Shown here: positions 1 through 8,236 of the stretch, piece after piece
Position numbering within the stretch: position 1 is the first letter of the stretch
Layout of the letters: every line of letters begins with the position of its first letter
Assembly (NCBI RefSeq): GCF_041751335.1
Contig: NZ_JBGSXS010000272.1
Coordinates: forward strand, 21,607-85,606
Direction: 5' to 3'
DNA from: Aquiflexum sp041751335
GTDB taxonomy: Bacteria; Bacteroidota; Bacteroidia; Cytophagales; Cyclobacteriaceae
DNA length: 64,000 nt
Position numbers and translations under genes: made by a program
The notes under the pieces: model-generated
What the model was told of the DNA's origin: nothing
The model's database searches: none
Seen by the model: only the letters and a program-made list of their open reading frames with translations

Positions 1-347
1 CGGGTGATGGTATAAATGATGCCCCTGCTTTGGCAAAAAGTGATGTAGGTATTGCCATGGGAACAGGTACAGACGTTGCCATTGAAAGCGCAATGATAAC
101 GCTGATAAAAGGCGATTTGCAGGGCATTGTAAAAGCACGCAATTTGAGTCACTCAGTAATGATAAACATCAAGCAAAACCTGTTTTTTGCACTTATATAC
201 AATACCCTAGGTATTCCGATTGCAGCAGGTTTGTTATTTCCTTTTTTTGGGATATTACTATCACCCATGATAGCGGCATTGGCAATGAGTTTTAGCTCTG
301 TATCTGTTATAGGCAATGCTTTACGGTTAAGGACCGTTGATATTTAA
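1..347 (+). CDS. copA: Copper-translocating P-type ATPase, C-terminal fragment
   Basis: This is the last part of a heavy-metal P1B ATPase cut by the window edge. The frame is open from base 3 and begins with the hinge motif GDGINDAPAL, which closes the ATP-binding domain. Two membrane helices follow. The first contains the YN pair and the second ends in MSFSSVSVIGNALRLR, the MxxSS signature of Cu+-exporting (CopA-type) pumps, which places copper above zinc or cadmium as substrate. The protein pumps Cu+ across the inner membrane. Metal-binding N-terminal domains and the DKTG aspartate lie outside the window. The stop codon is at 345-347 and no gene follows for about 360 bases. Confidence 0.93.
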   Translation, partial: GDGINDAPALAKSDVGIAMGTGTDVAIESAMITLIKGDLQGIVKARNLSHSVMINIKQNLFFALIYNTLGIPIAAGLLFPFFGILLSPMIAALAMSFSSVSVIGNALRLRTVDI

Positions 348-358
348 TTATTCCCCGC

Positions 359-425
359 TGTTCGCCATTCCCGCTGTTCGACATTTGTAATGGCGAACGA
401 CAGATAATCAGGATTTGTAATCCTG
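359..425. repeat. Inverted-repeat hairpins downstream of copA
   Basis: Two potential hairpins lie just after the ATPase stop codon. CTGTTCGCCATT (359-370) pairs with AATGGCGAACGACAG (390-404), and CAGGATT-tgt-AATCCTG (409-425) is perfect. They could act as a terminator or be part of the repeat complex that continues at 450. No T-run follows, so a classical rho-independent terminator is not clear. Confidence 0.5.
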
Positions 426-449
426 GTCTCATTTACGGAGGGTTCTATG

Positions 450-503
450 GGAATTACAAATTCCATTTATCTGTCCTCGCGATTGCAAATCACGAGGAGC
501 GGC
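450..503. repeat. Two-hairpin REP-like repeat, copy 1
   Basis: The unit is GGAATT-aca-AATTCC, a spacer ATTTATCTGT, then a GC-richer hairpin around GATTgcaAATC closed by CCTCG/CGAGG, ending in AGCGG. The same order recurs at 1485 and 1925. The three copies bracket two genes. I see no other coding content between 348 and 711. Confidence 0.75.
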
Positions 504-711
504 GGAGCAGCTCCAAGAATTGATTTTTTACCACCCTGATATTTTCTTATCATGGAATCATGCAATATAAACTAATTATAGTGTAATGCATAAACCTTAT
601 ATGTCACGTACTTTTATTAAAGTAAGTTTTAAACTATATAACCAATTCTGATTCATATAATTGAAGAATGCTTTTGGAAATGCTATCATGACATTAAATA
701 CTTTATCAAAG

Positions 712-1464
712 ATGAAAAAATTAGAAAATAAAGTAGCAATTGTTACTGGTGGTGCAGGTAGTATTGGTAGAAATACTGCTAAACTTTTTTTAGATGAGGG
801 AGCTAAAGTACTTTTGGTAGATTTAAATGAAGAGGTACTTAAAAAAGCTGTTGAAGAATTGGGCGGAAAAGATGTCAGTTATTGTGTGGCGGATGTATCC
901 AAATCAGAAGACGTTCAAAAATACGCTGACAAAGCTGTGGAATATTTCGGGAAAATCGATGTCTTTTTTAACAATCCGGGAATTGAGGGAGTAGAAGAAC
1001 CAATTGTTGACTATTCAAAAGAAATCTTTGACAAAGTAATTGCAGTCAACGAAAGAGGCGTTTGGTTGAGAAATAAATACGTATTGCCACAAATGAATGT
1101 CGGTGGCAGCATCATATCATTATCAGGTTTGGTCGGAGGCCCATATATAAGCGCTTATATCACACGTGAACATATTTGTGTGGGAATTTTGCAGGTATTG
1201 TCTGTGGAAGCCGATCTCAAAAAAATAAAGGTAAATAGCATATATTCTTCTCCCTTTTTTAACCGAAAGATGCGCTCACCGGATGAAGGATTTTCCAGGG
1301 GGCAGGGATCAGAGGTAAAAGTAAATCTTGAATTGGCTATTCCTCTGTGGCAATATGTACAGCCCAATGAAATAGCAGAACTTGTATTGTTTTTAGCTAG
1401 CGATGATAATCAGTTTACAACTGGCACCTCTCAGTTATTTGATGGTGGAATGACTGTAAATTAA
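712..1464 (+). CDS. Short-chain dehydrogenase/reductase with altered active site
   Basis: This 250-residue protein has the length and order of a classical SDR: a Rossmann motif TGGAGSIG near residue 14, an acidic residue after beta-2 (LLVDLNEE), the NNxG strand and a C-terminal GTSQLFDGGMTVN. I chose the ATG at 712 over the upstream TTG at 661 because LENKVAIVTGG is the normal N-terminus of the family. The catalytic region is odd. The expected YxxxK motif reads YITRE, so the lysine is replaced by glutamate, and NNAG reads NNPG. The rest of the fold is well conserved. It may be an inactive paralogue, a decaying gene or a protein with a non-enzymatic role. It stands alone between two REP-like repeats. 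Confidence 0.85.
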   Translation: MKKLENKVAIVTGGAGSIGRNTAKLFLDEGAKVLLVDLNEEVLKKAVEELGGKDVSYCVADVSKSEDVQKYADKAVEYFGKIDVFFNNPGIEGVEEPIVDYSKEIFDKVIAVNERGVWLRNKYVLPQMNVGGSIISLSGLVGGPYISAYITREHICVGILQVLSVEADLKKIKVNSIYSSPFFNRKMRSPDEGFSRGQGSEVKVNLELAIPLWQYVQPNEIAELVLFLASDDNQFTTGTSQLFDGGMTVN

Positions 1465-1484
1465 ATAATGATCAAGGTTCTATT

Positions 1485-1537
1485 GGAATTACAAATTCCA
1501 ATCATCTGTTAACGGGATTGCAAAATCCGAGGAGCGG
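1485..1537. repeat. Two-hairpin REP-like repeat, copy 2
   Basis: This copy has GGAATT-aca-AATTCC at 1485-1499, then an ATCATCTGTT spacer and CGGGATTgcaaAATCCGAGGAGCGG. The second hairpin is less perfect than in the copy at 1925. It lies directly after the short-chain dehydrogenase stop codon. Confidence 0.75.
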
Positions 1538-1554
1538 AAGTTTATGTTTTAGAA

Positions 1555-1866
1555 TTATTTTCCTTCCTTTACCAATCTCCAAAAAGCACCTACATTTTTT
1601 GGAATGGGGATTTCTTCGATCTTAAAATAAATTGTATTTATCCCAATGGCAGCTTGGTAATGTGCCAGGTCTTGGAGCGTAAAAGTAGTCTTATATTCAT
1701 CCCTGACCTCCTCTGCGTCTTTCAGACACAAGTTGGAGGTCGAAGTTGAACTTAGATCCAAAGTTAAATCCAAGCTTTTCTGAATTTCTTTCAATAATGC
1801 CTCAATGGATCCGTCTTTGACTTTTTGTTGAATAAGTTTAAATAATTCATCTTTTGAGCTTTCCAT
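1555..1866 (-). CDS. Hypothetical small cytoplasmic protein
   Basis: I do not recognise this protein of about 103 residues. The ATG at 1866 gives MESSKDELFKLIQQKVKDG; an upstream in-frame ATG at 1899 would add 11 residues. The N-terminal half is predicted helical and charged. The middle has a Ser/Thr-rich stretch (SSTSTS), and the C-terminal half looks like alternating beta strands (TIYFKIEEIPI). There is no signal peptide, membrane segment or cysteine cluster. It lies between two copies of the two-hairpin repeat and reads toward the dehydrogenase gene. Codon use is like its neighbours, so it is probably a real gene. Confidence 0.55.
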   Translation of the reverse strand: MESSKDELFKLIQQKVKDGSIEALLKEIQKSLDLTLDLSSTSTSNLCLKDAEEVRDEYKTTFTLQDLAHYQAAIGINTIYFKIEEIPIPKNVGAFWRLVKEGK

Positions 1867-1924
1867 AAACAAGGTTTTGTAAACAGTCTTATGAATCAAG
1901 ATAAGGAATCTTTATTGAAGTTTT

Positions 1925-1977
1925 GGAATTACAAAATTCCATTTATCTGTCCCCGGGATTGCAAATCCCGGGGAGCG
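1925..1977. repeat. Two-hairpin REP-like repeat, copy 3
   Basis: This is the most regular copy: GGAATT-acaa-AATTCC, spacer ATTTATCTGT, then CCCCGGGATT-gca-AATCCCGGGG, then AGCG. It sits against the stop codon of the dehydrogenase gene at 1979 and could also help end that transcript. Confidence 0.75.
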
Positions 1978-1978
1978 T

Positions 1979-3943
1979 TTACCTTAAAGAATTAATATAA
2001 GCAGCTATTTTCAAAACTTCCTCACGGGGAACATGGGGCATGGGAGGCATGGGGGTGGGGTAATCAGGCCAGTTTTCCGGCTTGGGGTTATAGATCAGTT
2101 CGACCATTTGCTCGTTGGTATATTTCCTTTTTGCAATGTCTGCATAAGAAGGACCAACCTGTTTTTTATTGACATGATGACAGGCAGTACAGGTATTTTT
2201 CGCCAATAGCGTATTGATAACTTCCATTGAAGGCACCTCATCTGCTTTTGGCGCAGCAGGTTTAGCAGCTTCGGTGGTTACGGGCTTTTTGAAGGTTGCT
2301 TCTTTTTTGGTTTCTTCTGCTTTGGCCTTTTCCTGCTCCATAGCCGAATTGAACCTGCTGACATCAGCAAGATCAAGTTTTTCCCCTGTTGGGATATTGT
2401 TTAAGGTATAGTAGGCAGTTGGATGTACAAGGGAATGGGAATCTTTTCTCTCCCTTATCCCATCTAATGTAATACGGTGAATATAATATCTTCTCAGTCC
2501 ATCGACGATGATCCGGACTTTCATGCCATCCTCTGAAACTTTGACACCTGAAACAGCATTGTCCAGGATGTTTACAGGAGGACTACCGTAAACAGGGTGG
2601 TATTTATAAGTAAAACTTTGTACAGCATAAGAGGCCAGGTCAGTGGCTATTTTGAAATCAACAGGCTTTGTAAATTCAATTTCAAATCCATCAGGCATGG
2701 CTTTGACGGTCCTCATTTCAAATGGAATCTCATTATTCCAAACCAATCTTTGCAGCCCTTCATTGGCTTCTCCTGCTGAACCCCAACCTCTGTTGGTTTC
2801 TCCGACAAAAAGGGATTTGTCCGGAGCAAAAGCCATCCTTAAAACCCCGGATTGAAATCCGCTTCTAAAATCTATGGAAGCTCCCTGGTACTCTCCGTTC
2901 ACTTTTTCAAGGAAAATCCTCATGATTTTACTTTGACCCTGATCACCGACCAAAATCTGTCCCTCAAAAGGGCCAAGATGTCCTTTGGGAATCTGTAAAG
3001 GTTCTGCATTAGAAATTCCATGGATGCCATGTGGAAGCCAAACTGCGGGTAATTTCAGGTCGGACAATTTCTCCTTTGCCTGATACATGGTCACAAATTC
3101 TTCATCAATTACATTTTCAGGTTTGATGTATCGGCCATTCTGGTCTTTCACTTTTCTGGGATCCACCACAGCGTCAAATTGGGCAGCGGTAAGCTTCAAA
3201 GGAGAATTTTCCATTCCTGTCCATGCCAATCCCGCCGGATGTCCGGTGAAATCGCCTTTCTCCAAATGCCATAATCCGCCGGAACCCATATAATCTCCTT
3301 GATTTTCGGTATAAAACAATTCACCGTCTATGATTCCCAATCCAGCGGGTGAGCGCATACCGGTAGCAAATGGTTCAATGGCACCATATGGAGTGATTTT
3401 TATAACCCAACCTCTGTAGGGTACGCGGCTTTCCCCTCTCCACCATTCCTGATTGCCAAAAGCTACATTTCCCGAGACATAAAAACTACCATCCTTACCA
3501 ATCACAGGACCAAAACTATATTCATGGTAATGTCCCGATATTGGCCAAGAGGCAAATGTTTCATAAAGGTCAGCCTTACCGTCCTGATTGGTGTCAGTCA
3601 GTTTGGTCAATTCCCCTCTTTGGGCACAATAGAATGAACCATCTTTATATTCCAGCCCAAGTATTTCGTGCAAGCCTGATGCAAATTTTCTGAAATAAGG
3701 TCTTGGGCTTGTAGGGTTTTCGACAATGAAAACATCCCCTCTTCGGGTTGCCACGCCAAGGTGTCCGTTGGGCAGCATGGTCAGCCCACCCACTTCCAAT
3801 AGCGTACCTTCAGGTGAACTTACTTTCATGATCTTGTAGTAATCCTCCTCCATGGGTGATTCTTGGGCGAATGCCTGATTTAATAAAATTCCTGACAGGC
3901 AAAGCAAAAATGAAAGCGTATATGTTAAATTAAATTTTTTCAT
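1979..3943 (-). CDS. Exported beta-propeller sugar dehydrogenase with C-terminal cytochrome c
   Basis: This 654-residue periplasmic protein begins with a signal peptide (residues 1-26, ending AFAQ). Residues of about 45-420 form a beta-propeller of the sorbosone/aldose dehydrogenase or PQQ-like type, with repeated LPNGHLGVATRRGDVF-like blades and a DTNQDGKADLYE calcium-type loop. A Lys/Ala/Glu-rich linker follows. The last 70 residues form a small c-type cytochrome with CTACHH (585-590) and a methionine ligand region MPPMP. It probably oxidises a sugar and passes electrons to its own heme. The gene starts 18 bases after the stop of the DUF1080 gene upstream, so the two form an operon. The cofactor and substrate are not known. 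Confidence 0.85.
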   Translation of the reverse strand: MKKFNLTYTLSFLLCLSGILLNQAFAQESPMEEDYYKIMKVSSPEGTLLEVGGLTMLPNGHLGVATRRGDVFIVENPTSPRPYFRKFASGLHEILGLEYKDGSFYCAQRGELTKLTDTNQDGKADLYETFASWPISGHYHEYSFGPVIGKDGSFYVSGNVAFGNQEWWRGESRVPYRGWVIKITPYGAIEPFATGMRSPAGLGIIDGELFYTENQGDYMGSGGLWHLEKGDFTGHPAGLAWTGMENSPLKLTAAQFDAVVDPRKVKDQNGRYIKPENVIDEEFVTMYQAKEKLSDLKLPAVWLPHGIHGISNAEPLQIPKGHLGPFEGQILVGDQGQSKIMRIFLEKVNGEYQGASIDFRSGFQSGVLRMAFAPDKSLFVGETNRGWGSAGEANEGLQRLVWNNEIPFEMRTVKAMPDGFEIEFTKPVDFKIATDLASYAVQSFTYKYHPVYGSPPVNILDNAVSGVKVSEDGMKVRIIVDGLRRYYIHRITLDGIRERKDSHSLVHPTAYYTLNNIPTGEKLDLADVSRFNSAMEQEKAKAEETKKEATFKKPVTTEAAKPAAPKADEVPSMEVINTLLAKNTCTACHHVNKKQVGPSYADIAKRKYTNEQMVELIYNPKPENWPDYPTPMPPMPHVPREEVLKIAAYINSLR

Positions 3944-3961
3944 CAGTTTTTGGCAATAGGG

Positions 3962-5773
3962 TTAAAACAAAAGGGAATACTGTAATGGCAGGCTGATCGA
4001 AACCATCAGGTTTTTTCCTTCGGCACCGCTTTCAATGGTTGGTTTGGAAAGTGATTTCGGATCCATTTGGATGTAGTAACCTTTGTCCACTACCCAATAC
4101 AGCCCGTCTTGGATCATTTTGATATCTCCACCTGAAGCGATACTGTAACGCTTATTGGCGGTGATTCCTTCGGTGGTTAAGGTCCGGTCTAATCCTTTTC
4201 CGTCTGCTCTTCCAATGATAAAATCCTTGAATTTTACCCCAATATTTTGGTACTGATATTCTACGCCTCCGTTTTTGACCTGATACCCATTTGCCTTGAA
4301 CTTTTCACTCATGGCAGTGAATTCGGTATCATGAAGGTTTTTTTCCGGATTCCCCAGAAAGACCACAGCACCCAATGGTCTGGAAACACCATTTCCCCGA
4401 TTGTGCCACATGGGAGTTGCATCCAAAAATCCGCCCCGCCATACTTGTACAAGATTACCTTTACTCAGGTCAAAGGAGTAATGCACTTTTTGTGCACCGG
4501 CAACAGAAACAGCATGGGTCAATCTTTTTCCATCAGGTAAATCAATAAAACTCCGGAGAATTGGAACTTCATTTTGGTTTACCAAAATCGGATCAACCAC
4601 ATTACCGGTTGATACTTGGCTTTTGGATAAGGGAAACAGACGGAGACCAGGTCCTGCAATACTTAGGTCCAGGCCCGTGTCAGACCAATCGTTGGTTTTT
4701 GAGACCAGAATCTCTACGGGGACAATCCCTTTTTCAAGCTTGATTTCTTTGGATTGATAACCTTCCTGTATCGGAAGTAGATTATTACCATTGATATAAA
4801 GTGCGCCCATTCCTGAAGGAACCCCCATCAAAAAGGTGAAATTTCCCGATGCAGGAATTTCCAGTTTTCCTTCGTACCTGACGAGGTTTTGTTTGGTAGG
4901 AGTATCTATTTGATCATTGATATTTTTTATTATTCCTACCCCGGATACATTCAAATTGTCAAATTCCGGAACTTGGTTAAAAAAACCTTCATATACCTCA
5001 TATCGCAAATCTGACAATACCGGTACTTCCGAATCAAATTTGGTGACTTTGATATTTCTAAAAGCAACTGCACCATGGTCACCTTGGATGCGGATAGGAC
5101 CTTTTGGTATGTCATTTGGTTTCAAAGAACCCCTAGTTGGCCCAAATACTTCCAGATTTTCATGGATCAATACGCCGTTGAGGTGGACAGATAGGAATTT
5201 TGCATTTTCTTTTTTCTCACCCTTTTCATTGAATTTAGGAGCTTGGAAAGAGACTTTGAGATTTTGCCAGACCCCGGGGGCACGGCTTACATTTTGGCGT
5301 GGGGCGTAACCCTGATATCCTTTTTGTCCATCGGGCTTGCTTTCATCCCATCTTTCATAGATACCCCCCATATCACCTGCACGTGCTGTGGTTTTGCCCC
5401 AACTGTCCAGAATCTGAATCTCATACTGTCCCATCAGGTAAACACCTGAATTGGACTGGGGGGCAACCAACACCTCAAGTTCCAGGTCAATATCACCGAA
5501 TTCTTCCAGAGAAATCAGGTCCTGACCTTTGTTTTTCTTGGTAGGTTGATTGACAAGCACCCCTTCACCTTTGGTAAAATTCAGGAGATTTGGCTTGTCC
5601 AAATTGCCTGATACTTCGGAGGCATTGTGCCAAGTACCGGTATTGGGTTTAAAGTCTGAAAGGGAACTGATTTGTACTGTCTGTTGGGCAACTAGTCCTG
5701 CGGTGGGAAAAAATACAGTCAGTAACAGACAACTAAGACTGCTTGCCCAAGTTTTTAAATTGGTTATGGTCAT
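3962..5773 (-). CDS. Exported DUF1080 (3-keto-disaccharide hydrolase-type) protein
   Basis: This 603-residue secreted protein has a signal peptide (about 1-29, AGLVAQ). Residues 40-245 match the DUF1080 concanavalin-like fold, with GVYLMGQYEIQILDSWG and IRIQGDHGAVAFRNIKV as typical strands. Residues of about 255-385 look like a PA14-type carbohydrate-binding domain. The rest (RSFIDLPDGKRLTHAVSVAG, VQVWRGGFLDATPMWHNRG) resembles domains found with c-type sugar dehydrogenases. DUF1080 members bind or hydrolyse glycosides, including 3-keto sugars. It is the first gene of an operon with the cytochrome-linked dehydrogenase, which suggests the pair handles an extracytoplasmic oxidised sugar. The role of the C-terminal part is inferred only. 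Confidence 0.82.
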   Translation of the reverse strand: MTITNLKTWASSLSCLLLTVFFPTAGLVAQQTVQISSLSDFKPNTGTWHNASEVSGNLDKPNLLNFTKGEGVLVNQPTKKNKGQDLISLEEFGDIDLELEVLVAPQSNSGVYLMGQYEIQILDSWGKTTARAGDMGGIYERWDESKPDGQKGYQGYAPRQNVSRAPGVWQNLKVSFQAPKFNEKGEKKENAKFLSVHLNGVLIHENLEVFGPTRGSLKPNDIPKGPIRIQGDHGAVAFRNIKVTKFDSEVPVLSDLRYEVYEGFFNQVPEFDNLNVSGVGIIKNINDQIDTPTKQNLVRYEGKLEIPASGNFTFLMGVPSGMGALYINGNNLLPIQEGYQSKEIKLEKGIVPVEILVSKTNDWSDTGLDLSIAGPGLRLFPLSKSQVSTGNVVDPILVNQNEVPILRSFIDLPDGKRLTHAVSVAGAQKVHYSFDLSKGNLVQVWRGGFLDATPMWHNRGNGVSRPLGAVVFLGNPEKNLHDTEFTAMSEKFKANGYQVKNGGVEYQYQNIGVKFKDFIIGRADGKGLDRTLTTEGITANKRYSIASGGDIKMIQDGLYWVVDKGYYIQMDPKSLSKPTIESGAEGKNLMVSISLPLQYSLLF

Positions 5774-5914
5774 TTTTGCAATAAATGTGGTATGAAATTA
5801 AGAAAATTTAAAGACCATAAAGATGCTTTAAATGGGAGGTTTTTCCAAATGATTTGATTTGGTTAAAGCCATGGGAGGTTATTTCAATAAATGAGATGCT
5901 GACATTAAAATAAT

Positions 5915-5947
5915 TTTGTCGCAAAAATCTACTAAATTTGCGACAAA
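5915..5947. promoter_or_regulatory. Perfect 11-bp inverted repeat (operator or hairpin)
   Basis: TTTGTCGCAAA (5915-5925) and TTTGCGACAAA (5937-5947) are perfect inverted repeats separated by 11 bases. They lie upstream of the DUF1080 operon and just before a toxin fragment. The long spacer and symmetrical arms fit a dimeric regulator site better than a terminator. The regulator is unknown. Confidence 0.5.
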
Positions 5948-5964
5948 TAAATATTTTAAAATAA

Positions 5965-6198
5965 GTGATAGTAGGTCATAGGGAAAGGTACTCCAAGGTG
6001 AAAGGGGTAGATTATGGGCTGCACAAACCTGAAAGTACTCGGTTTTTACCACCTGATCTTGTGTTGTCAGCTTGGGAAAAAGATTATGGGCAGATGCAGG
6101 AGAGTATGATTTACGGGGAAAAGCCTACTTTCCACGAATTGCTAGAGGCATTGGCGGCACTGCAACAACAAATCAACCAATTAGCATGGAAAAAATAA
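5965..6198 (+). pseudogene. C-terminal remnant of an AbiEii/AbiGii-type nucleotidyltransferase toxin
   Basis: The 77-codon frame ends in FLPPDLVLSAWEKDYGQMQE, then SMIYGEKPTFHELLEALAAL. This closely resembles the C-terminus of AbiEii-family nucleotidyltransferase toxins, where a PP..L...WEKDY..MQ..MIYG block closes the protein. The catalytic GSxDxD domain, about 200 residues, is absent, and only intergenic sequence lies upstream. No AbiEi antitoxin gene is nearby. I read it as a relic of a deleted toxin-antitoxin system. The family assignment is from memory of the motif. Confidence 0.6.
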
Positions 6199-6781
6199 AT
6201 TATCCAGAAATAGATGTTGGGATATATTATCAACTGTGGTGGGTCGGATGCTGGACCGGTATAAAAATAGAAAGACAGGTAAAAAAACCTGCCATTCTTT
6301 CTATAAATAAGCCCTAATGATTATCTTTTGATTTATTGGATTCTTTTCATAATTCGAATCTTTCTTTTCAATAAATCTGTTTCTTTATTGTATTTCGTGT
6401 CTTTAAATATTTTTTTAGGCATTTTTAAAAAAAAATTATCCATTTTCAGCAAGTGTCGGTATAATTAATTCACCCAAACAATTATTACCAAATTAAAAGT
6501 GTCATTTGCAAAGTGATTTCTCCTCTAAATAAAATCACTTAATAAACTGTTCACCCGCCTACTCATGGATAATCAAAAAAATGCTCTCTATAATTCTAAG
6601 GGTTAATAAATTTATGTAATCTCTTTTGATCACTGTTATTTCTCCCTAATATTTAAATCTATTTATACAAAGTTTCCAAATTAAATTTGCCTATTGGTTA
6701 TAATATTCATTTTAATTGTTATAAAAATCCCACATTTCCACTCTTAGAAAATCAGGATTATAGCGACCAATCAATCTCAGA
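6199..6781. other. AT-rich intergenic stretch
   Basis: No convincing gene is visible on either strand. The only clear structure is a hairpin at 6267-6304, whose arms ATAGAAAGACAGGT and ACCTG...CTTTCTAT pair around an A-rich loop, with a 4-base bulge. It may end transcription across the toxin remnant. The rest is AT-rich with many stop codons. Confidence 0.4.
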
Positions 6782-6937
6782 TCAAATTGCTTTTCTGCCG
6801 CTGATGACCCGTAGTATTACTGCAATTACAGCAATGACCAAGAGAATATGAATAATGCCCCCACTGTTGTAGCCGAGGAATCCTACAGCCCAGATGATTA
6901 TTAATATAACAGCGATAATGTATAGTAAATTTCCCAT
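6782..6937 (-). CDS. lmo0937-family small membrane protein
   Basis: This 51-residue protein starts MGNLLYIIAVILIIIWAVGF and contains two hydrophobic segments separated by LGYNSGGIIH, ending in RVISGRKAI. That is the pattern of the widespread lmo0937-type small membrane proteins, whose function is not established but which are often stress-induced. The reading frame runs from an ATG at 6937 to TGA at 6782. It lies about 106 bases downstream of another small envelope gene on the same strand, and the two may be cotranscribed. Confidence 0.75.
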   Translation of the reverse strand: MGNLLYIIAVILIIIWAVGFLGYNSGGIIHILLVIAVIAVILRVISGRKAI

Positions 6938-7043
6938 GATTCTGTTTGTTTATATGTATGTGTATAATTTAAATACTGATTCTATGCAGATTATTTCCCA
7001 TCACCAATTCAGGGATTGAATGTTCAAGTTTTTGTATTTGAAA

Positions 7044-7355
7044 TCAAAGCAATAGAATCAATAATAAGATAACCAAAATAATAGCTCCTATGGATAAATA
7101 AACGCCGCCACTGTTTCTGGTGATTTCTTTTTTAGTTTCTTTCAACTCGTTACGTAAATCTTTCCTTTCGGCTTTTGTCAGGGTAGATTTGTCAATTTTT
7201 TTGATTTCTTCCAATCTGTCAATCAATACCTGCATTTCAGCAGGTGTCATGGTTGATTCAACCGGAATATTCTTAGTGTCGTTAGCTGAAACCGGGCTCA
7301 GTCCTAAGAAGAATAAGACGATTACTGTGACCCATGCAATTCTTAAATTTTTCAT
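7044..7355 (-). CDS. Small envelope protein with C-terminal membrane anchor
   Basis: The protein has 103 residues. Residues 1-24 form a signal peptide ending VSANDTK. Residues of about 38-78 form a charged helical segment (LIDRLEEIKKIDKSTLTKAERKDLRNELKETKKEI). A C-terminal hydrophobic helix (YLSIGAIILVILLLILLL) follows. The architecture suggests a protein anchored in the inner membrane with a periplasmic coiled coil. It resembles small stress proteins common in Bacteroidota, without a known role. It is upstream of the lmo0937-type gene on the same strand. Confidence 0.7.
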   Translation of the reverse strand: MKNLRIAWVTVIVLFFLGLSPVSANDTKNIPVESTMTPAEMQVLIDRLEEIKKIDKSTLTKAERKDLRNELKETKKEITRNSGGVYLSIGAIILVILLLILLL

Positions 7356-7643
7356 GTGAGTTTAAGTTGTTTAGTGCTGGAGGTAAATTTTTACAGCGGT
7401 TATTTTTTATTTCCTAATGATTTGTGATCATCATCACTTTACAAATGTAAGGGAATACCTTTTCAATTTTTTTATACAATTTTATGTGCTTATTGTAAAT
7501 ATTACATAAAAAAAGCAGGTTAGGATGGTGTAATTAACGATTTCAACAGTCACCTTTTTTCTATTCTATTTGGAAAGCTTGTGCTTTTGGAACATCTTTA
7601 TCCGTGATTTTATGAACAATTCTATATATTTCATTCCAATACC

Positions 7644-8105
7644 ATGACCAACAATGACATCTTGCGCATCTTACGATATACCTTCGATTTCGGTGATGAT
7701 CGGATGATCAGGGTTTTTGAACTAGGAGGGAAGGTTGTTATCAGGGCAGAGGTAAGCGATTGGCTGAAAAGGGATGAAGATCCTGATTTTAAAGGTATTT
7801 ACGACAAGGATCTAGCTTACTTTTTGAATGGCCTGATCATCGACAAAAGAGGTAAAAAAGATGATACTCTCCCGGTAGCAGAAAAAACGCTGACCAATAA
7901 TATGATTCTCCGGAAACTGAAAATTGCTTTGGAGTTGAAGGATGAGGATATTTTGGATATGTTGGAACAAATGGATATTAAAATCAGCAAGCATGAACTC
8001 AGTGCATTTTTCAGAAAGCCCACCCAAAGCCAATATCGCCTTTGTAAAGATCAGGTCTTAAGGAATTTTCTGAGGGGTCTTCAAATGAAGTATAGGGCAG
8101 GTTAA
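7644..8105 (+). CDS. DUF1456 family protein
   Basis: This 153-residue soluble protein belongs to the DUF1456 (YehS-like) family. Two similar halves each begin with the family pattern: MTNNDILRILRYTFDFGDDRM at residue 1 and LTNNMILRKLKIALELKDED near residue 83. Each half ends with a Leu/Phe-rich helix that includes LSAFFRKPTQSQYR. The family is widespread, and its biochemical role is unknown. The gene is monocistronic, with the pcm gene facing it on the other strand. Confidence 0.88.
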   Translation: MTNNDILRILRYTFDFGDDRMIRVFELGGKVVIRAEVSDWLKRDEDPDFKGIYDKDLAYFLNGLIIDKRGKKDDTLPVAEKTLTNNMILRKLKIALELKDEDILDMLEQMDIKISKHELSAFFRKPTQSQYRLCKDQVLRNFLRGLQMKYRAG

Positions 8106-8236
8106 GTTTTTAGGAGTTTTCACTCTGTATGTTAACTTCTAAATTTAATCCCGATAGCTATCTGGATCGGTCTTCCGCCTTCTGTCTTCCAGCCAATTTA
8201 TAACAAAACTCTCACATCTTGCAGGCAGGCGGATAA

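Noticed and set aside
661..711. TTG start for the short-chain dehydrogenase
   Set aside because: It adds 17 residues not expected in the family; the ATG at 712 gives the usual N-terminus.
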